Shown: positions 35,361-47,569, numbered from the stretch's first letter. The stretch is 64,000 bases of DNA from Portulaca oleracea (GCA_029582165.1 CM055872.1:50487195-50551194); one strand, 5' to 3'. Program-made: numbers and translations. Notes: generated from the sequence alone by a model not told the origin.

Positions 35361-35364
<4 letters not shown>

Positions 35365-36741
35365 TTAATGAACCTTACATACACTAGCTCACAAATGTGA
35401 GTAATTACTAGAAGAAGTGGTTTCAGCACACTTCATAGTTAGTGGATCCAGAATAATAAAACGAACCTAATGTGTTGATGTCCGAAATTGCTTGCTTTTG
35501 TATTAGCTATAGCCTAGCCATACCAGCATTAGAGTATTAGTAGCAAGATATGGAGGAAAAAGAATGCATACCAACATATACCAGCGAGAAAAGGATCCAT
35601 AATCTCAATTGGATCCATGATGATATATAGAAGGCATAGTTAAAGCACAACCACGATAAGCCAAGTCCTGAAACCAAGTAGAAAAAACATGCAACCACAA
35701 TCGAGAAAGACAACATTAGATAACCAAGAGCTGCAAAACAAGGAACAAAAGCAGTAGAAGCAAAGATATACATATAAAAAAAGAGAACCTCAACATTACT
35801 CGAAGAGGGAGACCCAAATCTCCCTACCAGAGAAGGAAACTATATAGAGACTAAACATAAAACCAATATTTCCAAACAAAACCACAACAAAAAGATCAGA
35901 GAAAAACATTCTGAAATTCAACAAATCTAAACAAAAAGAGGAAACCTTAAGAAAGAGAGGAGAGGGAGAGAAGAACTTGGCCATGATGAATTATGACGGA
36001 AATTTAAAGTTCTAGTGCATAATTGTTACACCCATCCATTTGGACCCAATTTATCTAACACACGGTTGACTCCAATTGCCACTGATAGCACCCACCAGAG
36101 ACTTGTAACACCTCTGCAGCTGCAACCACCACCCCATCCACTACAACAAACAAAATTGAAAAGAGAGAAATCACAAATGCTTCCTAAAATAACTAGAACA
36201 AGAATGAAAATCCCAATTGCATCAATTTTATTGCAAACAAGCATTGGTCGTATCCGAGTCCAACAATATGACTGATGTTTAGGTTTCAAACAAAATTTAC
36301 TACAGTTCCAGGCTTGTTTAGGCTTGTTTATTCCATTGAAGAAAGGGTAATATGCCAACTTTGATCTTTGGTTACAGACTAGGGTCTAAATGTCTCATTG
36401 GGTGTCTATCTTTTTCTTACTTTTTTCATCTGTTATTTATTTTATTTCATTTTAACTTAGATTTATTGCATCTTGATTTCCTTTTCATTCTTCTGCAAGC
36501 AGTCTTAGAAAGCTGCAGGCAAATTGGTTCAAAATTCATGTTCAAGGTAATCACATTCTAATTCAAGAACTACTTAAAAACATAGAAATTCTTAAAAATA
36601 TGAACATTCACTTTAGCATAGAAATCACATAGAATCCTTTTATACTTAAGGAAAAATAATCAAAATGATTAAACTGTACAAACATAAGGAGGTCTTGATA
36701 ACCCATTTCATGCATATATACTCAACAAAATGCACTCTAAC

Positions 36742-37081
36742 TAGGGCTGTTCATAGTCCAGTTCGGACCGAAAAAGGGACTGGACCGGATCGATCGAGGA
36801 TCGACTGGGACCGAGGAAGTTCGGTCGATCGTCGATAAAAAATTTGATGTTCGATCCTCGGTCCAGTCCATGGACCGAACTGAAGGACTGAAGTTACTAA
36901 AATTATAGGGTTTCCTTATGTATAGTCCAGTCCGGACTGGACCGAACAAAGTTCAGTCGGTCCAGTCCCGGACCGAAAAAAGTTCGGTCCAGTCCTCGGT
37001 CCAGCTTAGTCATCTAGTTCGGTCTTCGGTCTAATTCGGTCCAGTCGAGTTCGGTCCAGTCCGGACCGATGAACAGCCCTA
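36742..37081. mobile_element. hAT-like MITE nested in CACTA
   Basis: 340 bp with perfect 13-bp inverted termini TAGGGCTGTTCAT / ATGAACAGCCCTA and the exact 8-bp duplication ACTCTAAC (36734-36741 and 37082-37089). The interior consists of GGTCCAGTCCGGACCG-like segments. It has no coding content. Confidence 0.93.
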
Positions 37082-38571
37082 ACTCTAACTGAAGATAGGA
37101 GATTTCATGGCATCCTAAAGAGCAACAAAAGAACAGCCCACTAACTAAATAAGATCGGGATGAAGTGACCACATTATCTAGAATTGTATCTCAACATTAG
37201 GAATCCACTCAGATTTTAAAACATCCATAATAATACTCTAAGATATCATATTGACCTAATTTTTCAACTTAAAATAGTCCAAGTTTATGCCTATTTCCCC
37301 AAATATTCCACGCAAATGAATTAAAGGAAGAAGAACAAAACCCCAAATGGACAATCAAGCAAGAACCCAGAAAAATCAAAACAAATGAATAGAAGGAAGA
37401 AATTAGAAACCTGGATTGGACGCTAGAAGGTCTGGGTAGCCAAATCATGGTTCATAGCATGCTCATTTTGTGTTAGAAACCTGGACTCAGCATTGGAACC
37501 AAGCAAGAAGAATTAAAAATCACAGTCAACCATCCACCCTTGGACCCAACTGCATACAACGTGCAATTAGCCACCTCAACGCCCTTCTAATTCCATTTCC
37601 TAGCTATAATCCAAAAGGGGACGAGCCAAGCCGCATCACTGTATGCAACACATAGTCTAACTACTTCTCACAATTTCATGTAAGAAACCATAAATTCTAA
37701 GTTAAAATTAGGGAATCGATAAAAAATATTTACAAGAAAAAGGCTAAACTATGACATGGAATTGTTCGAAGAACTCAATCAAACAATAGGGAGAGAGAAA
37801 ACGGTAAGTGCCAAACGAAGTATACAAGCAGACATAGTAACTTAAGGTAGGCCATGACGAAATTGGAGACTACAACAAGCTTCATGAGCATAAACCCATC
37901 CTATACAACGGTATACGACTACACTTCCTCTCACACACTCTCTCCCGTCCCCTGTAGCTTTTCAAATTGTGAACGAACAATAATGTTAAGGAGCAAAAGA
38001 GACAGTATCTGCAAGAAACAGAGATAGACATGACGGAGGCGGTAGAAGACGAAGCAAAGATGTGGATGATACAGAAATGGGGAGGGGGAGATCGACCTTC
38101 AGCGGACGGCCAAATGAACCTCCCCTGTCTAGGGTTTGGTAGATTTGGTGGCAAGTTTATCTGCTAATTGGAAATGAGGGTGAATGGGTAGTTTTCTTAA
38201 CATTTTTTAGATTTGTGTTGTTTAAACTTTATTTTTCATTTTCAATATGTAAGATTTGCGTGAGAATAAGACTTTAAGTACTCTTTGAAAATTGAGATCC
38301 ACTTTGCACAAAATAAAAACAGGGAATGTTATTGTATCCTATAGTAACGCTTCAAAATTAAAAAGAAAAGAAAAGAAAAGAAAAAAGCTTTTTACAAAAA
38401 ATGTTGCTATAGAGTCCTATTGTAACAATCAATAATTAAATGTTATAATAGGTATTAGTTTAGGTAACAATTGTTTTATGTGTTACAATAGACTACCTAT
38501 TGTAATACTTATGAAAAATGTTACCTAAATGAGTGTTACTATAGCCATGTTTTGTTGTAGTGAGTGATGAT

Positions 38572-38861
38572 TTGTAGAAAGGACCAAAGCATGGCATGAC
38601 AAGAGGTTGAACCGACGTGAGTTTGTGGTAGGCGATAGGGTTCTCATCTTCAACTCGAGGCTAAAGTTATTCTCCGGGAAATTGAGATCACGATGGTCCG
38701 GTCCATTCGAAATTGTGAAAATTCTTCGCGCCGGTGTGGTTGAATTGAGGAATGCACAAGGGCAGTGTTTCAAAGCAAACTCATCGAAGCTTAAAATGTA
38801 CATCATGGGCGAGGAATATGCCGGGACAGTTGTGGTGTATCTTGAGAATTTTGAGGATTGA
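38572..38861 (+). pseudogene. Athila A2 integrase C-terminus
   Basis: Encodes the last part of an Athila integrase: [16 protein letters not shown], a [16 protein letters not shown]-type module and the tail TVVVYLENFED, ending in a stop at 38859-38861. It closely matches the end of A3 pol (54640-54924). Everything upstream is absent and the CACTA element adjoins on the left, so this is the truncated 5' edge of A2. Confidence 0.88.
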
Positions 38862-40149
38862 AAAGCATCGGGAAAGGTCGAGCTAGGACCTATAAAAAAA
38901 CAAGCACTCGGGAGAGGTATGACTTACTTCCCCTTCTTTTAGTATTTTCTTTCATTTTCTTCCATTTTATTTCCCTTGTTTTAGCATTTTCATTTTCCTT
39001 AGTGTTTACGGAAAAATTTGAGAAAAAGAAAAAGAAAATAGAAAATTTTTTTAGAAAAACTGAAGAAAATTAGAAAAGATTGAAAAGAAACGAAAAAAAT
39101 GGGAGCGAGAGTGAAAATAAAGAGAGGTTCTATGAAGGTTGGGATTTGAATGTGATTCTTGAGTGATGGGAAAGCCCCCTTTGATGATAAATTGAGTGAG
39201 GAAAACAAAAGAGTGGATAATAAGAGGGTAGATTTTAGGACTTAACGTGTTTTTCAAAGTTTTGAGCCTTGTAGGTACAGGAGCTGGGCCGAAAGGGACC
39301 GTGACCACGGTGGGTTTCACCGCAGCCACGGTCAGATTATGCAAAGTGTTCCCAGTTTTTCCCCTGGCCGAAGTTGACCGTGACCACGGTGGGTTTCACC
39401 GCAGCCACGGTCTCATCGCAGCTGTTCCTTGGAAAAACCTCTTCCCGAAGATCACCGTGACCACGGTGGATGTTACCGTAGCCATGGTGACTACCCTGCA
39501 AATTTCCATCTTTTTCCCCAGCCCGAGCCACACCGTGCCCACGGTCAAATCGACCGTGGCCACGGTGAGTCGAATTTCTGCGAATTATGTCGGGGCTTCA
39601 TTCTCGTTTCCCTTCATTTCTCTTTCATTTCCTTCCACTCCCTCATATTCGAAAATCACTCCCCAACCCTAACACCCTAAATTCCTTGCAAAATTTGACA
39701 AATCCATCACAAACTCTTCCATTTCTCCCCAAACACCCCTGCGATTTTGCCCTAGCTGTGCACTGCCCTGTTGCTCTTCGCCATTCTTGGTGTTCCTCAA
39801 GTAAGGTTTTGAGTTTGTGTTCTTGGTGGGGTTCGAAAATCATCATCCATCCCTCCACAACACTTCAATCCAGGTATTCCTTGATTTATTGGTGCTTAAA
39901 CACTCGATTTCTTTGTATTTGGGTTGAATGTTGTGCGAATTCCCAGGGTTTTTGGTTGAACGAATTCGGTTGATTTGGGGTTGAAATTTTCGTGGTTATT
40001 GTTGAAGTTGGGAAAGTTTTGGTGAATTATTGAGTTGGGTTTGTGGTTGGTTGTCAATTCGTGTTGCTCGGGATTTTTGGGTGGTATTCTTGTGGTGTTT
40101 TTCTTGTGTTTCGTTGTTGTGTGGTTGTTTTCCTCTCAGTTTACCTCCA
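38862..40149 (+). mobile_element. A2 spacer and env-like leader with palindrome array and intron
   Basis: Eight copies of the palindrome ACCGTGRCCACGGT and variants lie at 39296-39575. A CT-rich leader follows. An apparent intron runs from 39874 (CCAG|GTATTCC) to 40139 (TTTTCCTCTCAG), 266 nt. The env-like ATG is at 40150. The arrangement is the same in A3. Confidence 0.6.
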
Positions 40150-41533
40150 ATGGGTCGAGCAAAACGAGCCCGGACCGAGCCGGAACCTACCCCGTCCCAT
40201 CAACCTCTGCCAAGCCCGACAAAACCCGGTACAAGGGTCAACCGGCCTCCATCATTCAATGCGACCCGAAGGTTAAGGTTACCTTCCGGGACGATATGCA
40301 CAAGGTGAGGTATGAGCGGCTAAAGAAGCGGAAGATTTGTGCTCCGGACCTCTATCATGGAGAGACGGCCAAGGATATATTTTGTAAACCGAGCATGGAC
40401 TTCTTCATCAAAACCATGGGCTGGGATGTCTTCGCCACCATCAATGAGCCGATTATCGAACAACCGGTGCTTAAGTTCCTTAGTTCCTTGGTTGTAAAGG
40501 AAGACGGCACATCCCAAGCCTCTTTCTCATACATTGTGGCCAAGAAGGAGGTCGAATGTACGCTCAAGGATCTTTGCAATGCGTTAGGCCTACCCGAGGA
40601 CGGAATATTCTATGGCGAGGTTGTTAACTTCAATGAACAAGAGGCAATGCGTGATCTCACTTGTTGGAGGAAGCGCTATCCCAAGGTTCGAACTCCAAAA
40701 GTGCAATCTTATTGCCCGAGCAACTCTAAGGCTCGGGATTTTTGTAACCTCAGCGTCCGTATCTTCCACCGCATCATCTCAAACTCTGTTTTAGCCGTGA
40801 CGCCGGGCGATCAAGCATCCGGAAGAACGACCTCTTCGTCCTCTACAACGCCATTAACGGTCGCCGAGTCAACACTGGCTCCTGCATCCTCCATTGTCTC
40901 CGAGAAATAAGCCTCGAAACCCAGAACATGACCATTGGTATAGGTCACATCATCACCCATCTCCTGAGGAAACAAGGGTTCGAGTCTTACCTCAACAAGT
41001 GGACTCCACAGTTTTTCCCCGATCCTATCGACGGTGTTCGCCTGCGGAAGATGGAATTCTTGGAGAAAAACAAGACGCGAACATTCTACCGTCACGGGAA
41101 CAAGCCCCATACCGTCATCGTTCATTTGGGTGACGACAATGTCGTGCAACGTCTAGATGTCACCGACAAACGAAATTGGTCGTGTGGCCAAATTTATGGG
41201 GATCGTTTTGCAGTGGGTGGTCCCGGGGAGCCCGAGGAGGAAGGTGACGAAGAAGACGAGGCAGAGGAAGAAGAGGATAAGGAAGAGGAGGAAGAGGGAG
41301 CACAAGCACAAGGGGACGAAGCCGAGCCGAGTCAAGTGCGGGACGCCGCTCTTGAACGCATCAGCGAGCAACTCCAGGAGCTTCGTGATGAGTTTCAAGA
41401 ACAACGGGAGCTCATCCAAAACCAACAGATGTTGATTGAAAACTTGCAAGGGTTGATCGAAACCCAACAGGAGATGCTTGCTATCATCCAATCGCAACTC
41501 CAACCCTGTCATCCTCCGGGAGGGTCCGCTTGA
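40150..41533 (+). pseudogene. Athila env-like ORF (A2), frameshifted
   Basis: Homologous to the A3 ORF at 56206-57572. It starts MGRAKRARTEPE, followed by a globular domain (KICAPDLYHGETAKDIF, FATINEPIIEQPVLKF, CTLKDLCNALGLPEDG, CPSNSKARDFCNLS). Then come TFYRHGNKPHTVIVHLG, a long Glu/Asp-rich stretch (about 41230-41330), and a coiled-coil tail rich in Gln and Leu. Compared with A3, one base is missing near 40190 and one near 40790, so three frames must be read. No transmembrane helix is evident. The role of env-like Athila proteins is unknown. Confidence 0.75.
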
Positions 41534-42390
41534 GGACCGTTTGTAAGCACTCAACCCCCCACCCGACCTTTATCATCGCTTTAATTTACTTTATTCTGTG
41601 AAGTATAAGTGTGAGGGGGTGCTTCTTCGGGGTTAGGATGCGATGTCTGATGGTTTTGGTGTGTTGATCTCTCGGTTTCATTAGGCATGTTTTGGCATGA
41701 TTTTGGGGTTGTTTGGTTATGATGCTCGGGTTTACCTTGTGTTGTTGGTCTTTCATGTGTTGCCCGGGTTATCCTTTGGTCGTTTGATGGTTATTTTTGT
41801 GGACCGGGAAGTTTGTTTACTCTTGTTTCGGTTGTATTTCGATCACTGATGGTTTGTAAATGAATATTGTTGTGATGAATGCAATGAATCAGTCATTTCG
41901 GTTGGTATGTATGGAGTTTCACCCTTATTTCCCGCCTCAATGAGTGAGACTCGGGGATAAGGTAAGTCATTGGCAGTGTACATTTTGTAATTAGTTTTGT
42001 TTTTCATAGTCTTTTAAGTTAGTTTTTCCTTTCTTTTGTTTTTGGTCTCGCATGCGAGTTCTATCGATTGTAAGGCATCTTTTGCTCTAACATCGTTTTG
42101 ATTCACTTGAACGACGACTCTGTATCGTTGTTTTAACGCTTTTGAAGAGTTAGAGGTAATATCTTTCCACCTTACTCTTTTTACGTGAATTCCTATTATG
42201 ATCCGTCGCATGCTTGGTTTTCTTTTGGGTGGCGAACCCTTGTGAGTGTCAGTGTTGGGTTATATATTGTTGTTGGAGCCGTGTGGGCTCGGGTCACCAC
42301 CATTTCTACTTGCTAATTGTTTTGTTTGTGTTTTTGTAGGTTCTCTACCCTTTTCATGTGACTCCTTCCCACAATGAGGACATTGTGGAG
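41534..42390 (+). mobile_element. A2 region after env-like ORF
   Basis: GT-rich non-coding sequence, alignable with 57573-58450 of A3. A first PPT-like AAGTGTGAGGGGG lies near 41606-41621. I find no ORF. Confidence 0.55.
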
Positions 42391-42416
42391 TTTTAAGTGT
42401 GGGGGGGGGGGGGGGG
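42370..42416 (+). promoter_or_regulatory. Internal PPT-like tract with hairpin (A2)
   Basis: CACAATGAGGACATTGTG forms a 7-bp stem with an AGGA loop. It is followed by TTTTAAGTGT and a run of 16 G (42401-42416). It lies about 1.4 kb upstream of the actual 3' LTR. Confidence 0.55.
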
Positions 42417-42854
42417 AGATCTTAATGTTTTGGGTAGCACACCTAGTCTTTTTAGGTCCTTTTTGTTGCTTTAAAGAAGGTGAAAAAGTGCTAAAAATTT
42501 GTGAAAAAAAAATCACAAAAACTATGGTGAAAAATGAAAGAGAAAATGGGAAAAAGTTGTGAAAAGCCCAAAAAGTGTTTGTTTTTCTTTGAGGAGATGT
42601 TCTTGTCCATAATTGTGTAGATAGCCACGTAATTGGTCGAACTAATCGGTTAGAAGCGGCCGACATGAATGACCATAGGCCTTAGTTTGGAAGATTGCCA
42701 TGAATTATCTCTAATAAACCCCTCTTTTGAATGTGAAAGTGATGCCCTTACCATTTACACGCGTATTTTTGTTCCTTTCTTGCCAAAGTTGGATGGTCTT
42801 AGTAGTCTAATGCTCTTGCTCGCGCCTAATAATCTAATTGAGAAAGTGAATCCC

Positions 42855-43316
42855 CGCTCTATGTCTCCTACGGCCGTCACAAAGCCAAGGGCGACGAAAA
42901 ATAGAGTTGGGTGACACTTAATAAATAAGCAAATCAATAAAATCTGTGAAACCCTTTTCTATGTCTCCTACGGCCGTCACAAACCCAAGGGCGACACCAA
43001 TAGTCTTGGGTGACACACAAAAAAAAAAACTTCGAAAAAAGTGCGGAGCCCTTTTCTATGTCTCCTACGGCCGTCACAAAGCCAAGGGCGACACCAATAG
43101 TTTTGGGTGACGTTTAATAAGGAAATCCTTAAAGCTTGTGGAGCCCTTTTCTATGTTTCCTACGGCCGTCACAAAGCCAAGGGCGACAACAAATAGATGT
43201 AGGTGACACACTAAAAACATTAAAAATATGGAGCCCTTTTCTATGTTTCCTACGGCCGTCACAAAGCCAAGGGCGACAACAAATAGATGTGGGTGACACT
43301 TAATAAAGTTGTTGAT
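42855..43316. repeat. Five-copy tandem repeat (A2)
   Basis: Five units of about 90-100 bp, each containing CTATGTYTCCTACGGCCGTC and CAAAGCCAAGGGCGAC followed by a GGGTGACAC segment. The homologous site in A3 (about 59250-59282) has a single unit. Confidence 0.9.
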
Positions 43317-43820
43317 AAATAAACCCGAGCTCGAGCATGAAAACTTCTTCGATCGACCGACCTAGGCTAGAGAGTGCAATTTGAGGCCCACTTGCACATA
43401 TGCACAAGGACTTCACTCACCATGAAACTGTTTGGGGTTAAAAATCTCTAGGATTGGCATTCATCTAACCTAAGTGTCCTTAATTGTTTATGTTTGCCCC
43501 TTCTTTTTGATTGGTAAGACCGGTTGGGTGTCTAGGTGCATTGTTAGGGGCTTGAATATCTTCTCCTTCTCTCGCGTTTTTTTTGTTTTGTTTTTCACTC
43601 TTTACCCCCTTCTCTCTTCCATTTCTTCTCATGGCTTTTGTGGGTAGAGTTGCTACAAACCCTCACGAGACCTACCTCGTCCACCCGGGCTACCGAGGGG
43701 TTTAAAGGCTTGATGCATGTGCTAAATGCATCCGCGATTCCTGCGAAAGTGAGTTAGTTGTTTTTATTTTGTTCTTGTTTTCTAGTTTCTTTCGGTTTGT
43801 TTGCTCGGGACGAACAAAAG
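43317..43820 (+). mobile_element. A2 pre-LTR region
   Basis: Non-coding; includes a CACGAGACCTACCTCGTCCA and ACCCGGGCTACCGAGGGG stretch also found in A3 (59640-59680). I find no gene. Confidence 0.5.
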
Positions 43821-43836
43821 TTTAAGTGTGGGGGGG
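43821..43836 (+). promoter_or_regulatory. Polypurine tract before A2 3' LTR
   Basis: TTAAGTGTGGGGGG lies directly before the TGTTTAGACCCG start of the LTR, with CTCGGGACGAACAAAAG upstream. The same layout is seen in A3. Confidence 0.85.
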
Positions 43837-45575
43837 TGTTTAGACCCGTTTTCGCGTCTAAATACCGCCTAAATCCTTAGGCTTTTGACTTGTCTCGTAG
43901 CTCGTTTTAATAACTTTTAAATGGGCTATTTTTTGTAGTTTCCGAAGGTTTTACTCAATACGAGGCTAAATGGGCTATTTTTGCACTAATCTTGGGAATC
44001 CTGAGATTCCCTAAGATTCCCCGAGCCCTGGTCGTGTCAAAGGCAGCGGAATCGGAAAGGCCGAGTATGTCGAAAGCGAGGAAACGCAAGTACAAGCTCC
44101 CAGGCGTCAAAGGGTAGCCCCCGCGACCAATTCCGTAGCGGGTGCTACGCCCTGAAGTAACCAAGTGGCCGAGATAGACCGTGGCCACGGTCACCTTGAC
44201 CGTAGCTACGGTCAGATTGAAGCCAAACGCCCAAAAGAAGGAGTTGCAGCCCAAGATGGACCGTGGTCACGGTCAACCTGCCGTAGCCACGGTGAGCATA
44301 CTGCCCTGCCCAAGGAAGAAGTTGGCCGAAGGAGACCGTGGCCACGGTCTCCCATGACCGTGGCCACGGCAGTGCGAAGGAGCGAAGAATTGGCAACCCT
44401 AAATCGCCTACACCGTGCCCACGGTGCCTGGGTACCGTGCCCACGGTATAGCGAAGAGAAGAGAGAACTTTCCTGCCTTACGCAGGACCGTGCCCACGGT
44501 CCCCTGCGGACACAGTTTTGTCTGTAGTGTTTAAGTGATGAGTTTTGAGTAACAATCTTAGTTACTATATATTCTTTTAAGTCATTTTAGTAGGGGGGAT
44601 CTTTTATCAATCTTTAGACAATCCTTAATCATCATTTACCTAGCTTTTATGATACTTTTAACCTTCTTTTATCACATTGATTAGAGAGTTAGTGAAGATT
44701 TTGCTGAGTTATTGATTCTTGTTCTGGATTCTCTCAAGTTTTATTTCAAGTTTGAAGATTATTATCATATTTGGAGCATTGGAGCATTTATTATTCAGAG
44801 TTTTTGCTTTTTATCATCAATCAATGAGTATTTCTTAACCCTTCTTTCTTTTATTTCATAGTTCATCTATTAATCTCTGTTTTGCTTTTGTTGCTTTTAT
44901 TGTTTTTGTTGATTATTTGTTGTCATCTTGTTTATCTTTTTAAGCATGATTAATGTTGTTAATGTTAGTATCATGATAGTTAGGATGTTTAGTGGCTAGA
45001 ACCCTAATGGGTTAGGGAGATATTAAGGGTGTGAATGGGTGATTAGGTTTGGGTTAGCAATATTAGTGAGTAACTAGTTAGGAAATCAATTTCCCAACCC
45101 TATCCTTCCCTCAAGTGGGATGTAATTGGGTGCGAAAACATCCCGACTACGTTCAATACTTGTTGGAAGGTAGGAATTGGGATAGTTAGTGTTCTAATTC
45201 GTGAACGCGAATAGAAACTAACTAGGAAATTCCGTTTAATCGACTCCCCGGGTCTGTCTATGGACTTTGGGGAAGTCAATCCGGACTATCCTTGAAAAAG
45301 GAAGCCCGGTGGGTATTTTTCCAACGGAGTTACCATTTGATTTCCCCTTCTCGTTACTCTCTTGCTGCGAAACCCATTTCCGTATCCCCGTTTGCATCCC
45401 GAAAGTCTCCCGACACCCATTGTCTCACCTTTTGACCGAACTTAGCGTTTTTGTGCTGTTTTTACCTCAAAAGTCCATCGCCCCTTTCTTAATCCTAAAC
45501 CCTACCTAGAGTTAAGTAATTGTTGTGAAGGCCCCTAGCTCCTTGTGGAAGAACGATAGTACCACCTTGTGTGCA
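43837..45575 (+). mobile_element. Athila A2 3' LTR
   Basis: Starts TGTTTAGACCCG after the polypurine tract and ends near CCTTGTGTGCA, about 1739 bp. It is alignable along its length with the A3 LTR (59800-61579). Nine copies of the ACCGTGGCCACGGT palindrome lie at 44174-44495, upstream of a TATA-like ACTATATATTC near 44564. A GTAGC...GCTAC palindrome lies near 44112-44147. To the right, chromovirus reverse-transcriptase sequence resumes at once. Confidence 0.85.
44174..44500. repeat. Palindrome array in A2 LTR
   Basis: Nine near-copies of ACCGTGGCCACGGT, several in pairs 8-20 bp apart. Variants keep the outer ACCGT/ACGGT arms and change mainly the two or three central bases. Confidence 0.9.
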
Positions 45576-47220
45576 ACAACCACAACGAATTTGCCGATGA
45601 ACGGCCTCAAAACTTCGTTCATGAGCCGCATGAACGTGCTAGGAGTGTTGGAGAGCCCAAATGGCATGACGAGCCACTCGTGTAACCCACCCTTAGTTTT
45701 GAAAGTCGTCTTCCATTCATCTCCTTCCCGCATGTGAATCTAATGATATCCACTCCGAAGGTCGATCTTGGAAAAGATGCACGCACCATGCAACTCGTCA
45801 AGCATAGCCTTGGCATGGGGTACCAATACTTGACAGTGATGTTGTTGATAGCTCGACTGTCGACACACATCCGGTAGGTGCCGTCTTTCTTGGGAACCAG
45901 GAGGACCGGGACGGAACAAGGGCTCATACTATCCCGATCAAAGCCCCTAGAAACGAGTTTGTCCACTTGTCGTTGTAGTTCCTTGGTTTCCTGCGGGTTG
46001 CATCGATAAGTCGCTTTGTTGGGGAGTGGTGCGCTGGGCATAAGGTCGAACTGGTGCTCGATGCCCCGAATAGGTGGAAGATTGGGCGGTAGATCATCGG
46101 GAAAGACATCTCCGAACTTGGCAACAAGAGGGGTGACAAAAGGGTGTAGGAGCTTCTCTACCTCACTTTTGTTTGCTTCTAAGAGGAGTAAGGCAAAAAC
46201 GACCTTCCCTTTGCTTAGAGCTCTCTCAAGCCGTGTTTCGCTCATGTGTTTGGGCTCCTCACTTCCCACCCGTTGCTTGGAGATACGATTTCATGTGGAG
46301 CTAACGGAAGTAGCTTAACCCTCTTGGCCCTATGGGTAAAAGTATAGGTGTTTTTCAACACATTGTACACAGTTTGCTTGTTGAATTTCCAATGACGTCC
46401 CAACAATATATGGCAAGCACTCATGGAAACAACATCACAAACAATAGAATCATCGAAGTTAGCACCAAAAGACAAATTCACTAAGACTTGTTTGGCTACC
46501 TTGATGCCATCTTGATCGTTGAACCAGCGGGAGATGATTGCTTTTGATGAGGAGTTGCTCGAACTCCTGAATGTAGTCGCTCACAGACCGCTTGCCCTGA
46601 GTGAGAGCGTAGAGCTTCCTCAACACATCCTACTTGTATGTGTTGGGTAAGAAACAGCGGTTCATTATTTGCTTGAGCTGCGCCCAAGTAGTAATTTTCG
46701 CCTGACCTTCCCGAGCTCGTTGCGCTTTCACATTTTCAAACCAAAGCGAGGTGGCTTTGGTGAGTTTCAGGCTAGCAACCTTAAACGCCTTCTCGTCATT
46801 ATATTCCTTCATTTCAAAGATCTTATCCATCATTTGGATCCATTCAAGGTATTCGTCAGGATCATTGGAACCGTTGAAATCGGGGATATCGATTTTGACG
46901 TCTTGGAAGTCGTCACGAAGGGGCCTATCATGCACCTCTCAATGAGGATGACGTCAAGGGGAACCTCTATCATCGTCATTCGACTCAAAGGTAAGAGGAG
47001 GACGGATAGGGCTTTGGGTGCGCCTCCGACGTTCGATTCGGGGTGGACCTTGGAGGTTCATGGCTATGTTGTTCATTTGGGCCACAAGGTCTTGAAGAGT
47101 CCGCTCGATGGTGGAGAACCAATTGCCAAAGGTGGTGGTGAGTCGGTCCTCGAGAGCTTGAATTTGAGGGCTACTGTGGTGGCTTGATTCCTCTCGATTG
47201 GAACGAACTTCTTCGTCCAT
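45576..47220 (-). pseudogene. gag-pol: Chromovirus-type gag-pol, internally deleted
   Basis: Minus-strand Ty3/gypsy remnant. Gag starts at 47220 with MDEEVRSNREE and includes DIPDFNGSNDPDEYLEWI (46880) and TSLWFENVKAQR. It joins near 46530 to the end of the protease (CDVVSMSACHILLGRHWKF). The zinc knuckle and protease catalytic part are missing. Reverse transcriptase follows (LPPIRGIEHQFDLMP near 46080, VPKKDGTYRMCVDSRAINN near 45870) and runs, after a frameshift, through [20 protein letters not shown]. It stops just before the catalytic YFDD motif, exactly where the A2 LTR begins. The sequence style fits chromoviruses of the CRM/Reina type. Confidence 0.85.
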
Positions 47221-47547
47221 ATCGAGAGAAAAGGTGAAGGACGGTTTGTTTTTGAGGTATTTTATGGAGTTTAGGGGTTTTCTTAGTTGGCTAGTGTTTG
47301 GCTAAAGGTTCTTTGTGTTTTTCTCACTCAGACACTTCATCAAACACCTTTCGTGCACTATTTTCCAACTTCTCCTCAAAGCTCCAAAATGCGTCAACAA
47401 CACCAAATACAAACACAATACAATGTATTCCAACACACTTTGATAGCACAGGGGTGGGGAACACCAATAGTTGCATATAATCGCAAAACCTAACACTAGA
47501 GAACAACACTAGCAAGAACATTGAACAAAACTCAAGCTAGAACAAAC

Positions 47548-47566
47548 CTTGAGCGTTGATATCAAA
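47548..47566 (-). promoter_or_regulatory. Degenerate primer-binding site, initiator tRNA-Met type
   Basis: On the minus strand TTGATATCAACGCTCAAGG resembles the TGGTATCAGAGC-type primer site of chromoviruses and lies upstream of gag at the expected place. Confidence 0.55.
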
Positions 47567-47569
47567 GGG

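Larger units (their letters stand above)
33969..38562. mobile_element. Non-autonomous CACTA transposon
   Basis: Begins CACTACAACAAAA and ends TTTTGTTGTAGTG, inverted repeats of the CACTA (En/Spm) type. It is flanked by the 3-bp duplication AGT (33966-33968 and 38563-38565). Subterminal regions are full of the motif CTATTGCAACACTT and its variants (about 34010-34320, and again 38335-38530), typical binding sites for the family's transposase. The 4594-bp interior has only short frames and no recognisable transposase. A hAT-like MITE (36742-37081) and a TC microsatellite are nested in it. Confidence 0.92.

Noticed and set aside
39296..39575. Rho-independent terminators or phage attachment sites
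   Set aside because: The palindromes lack T tracts and lie in a plant retrotransposon; they recur about 35 times in two positions per element.
42855..43316. CRISPR-like or rDNA spacer repeats
   Set aside because: Unit lengths vary, inter-unit sequence is related, and the homologous site in A3 has one unit.
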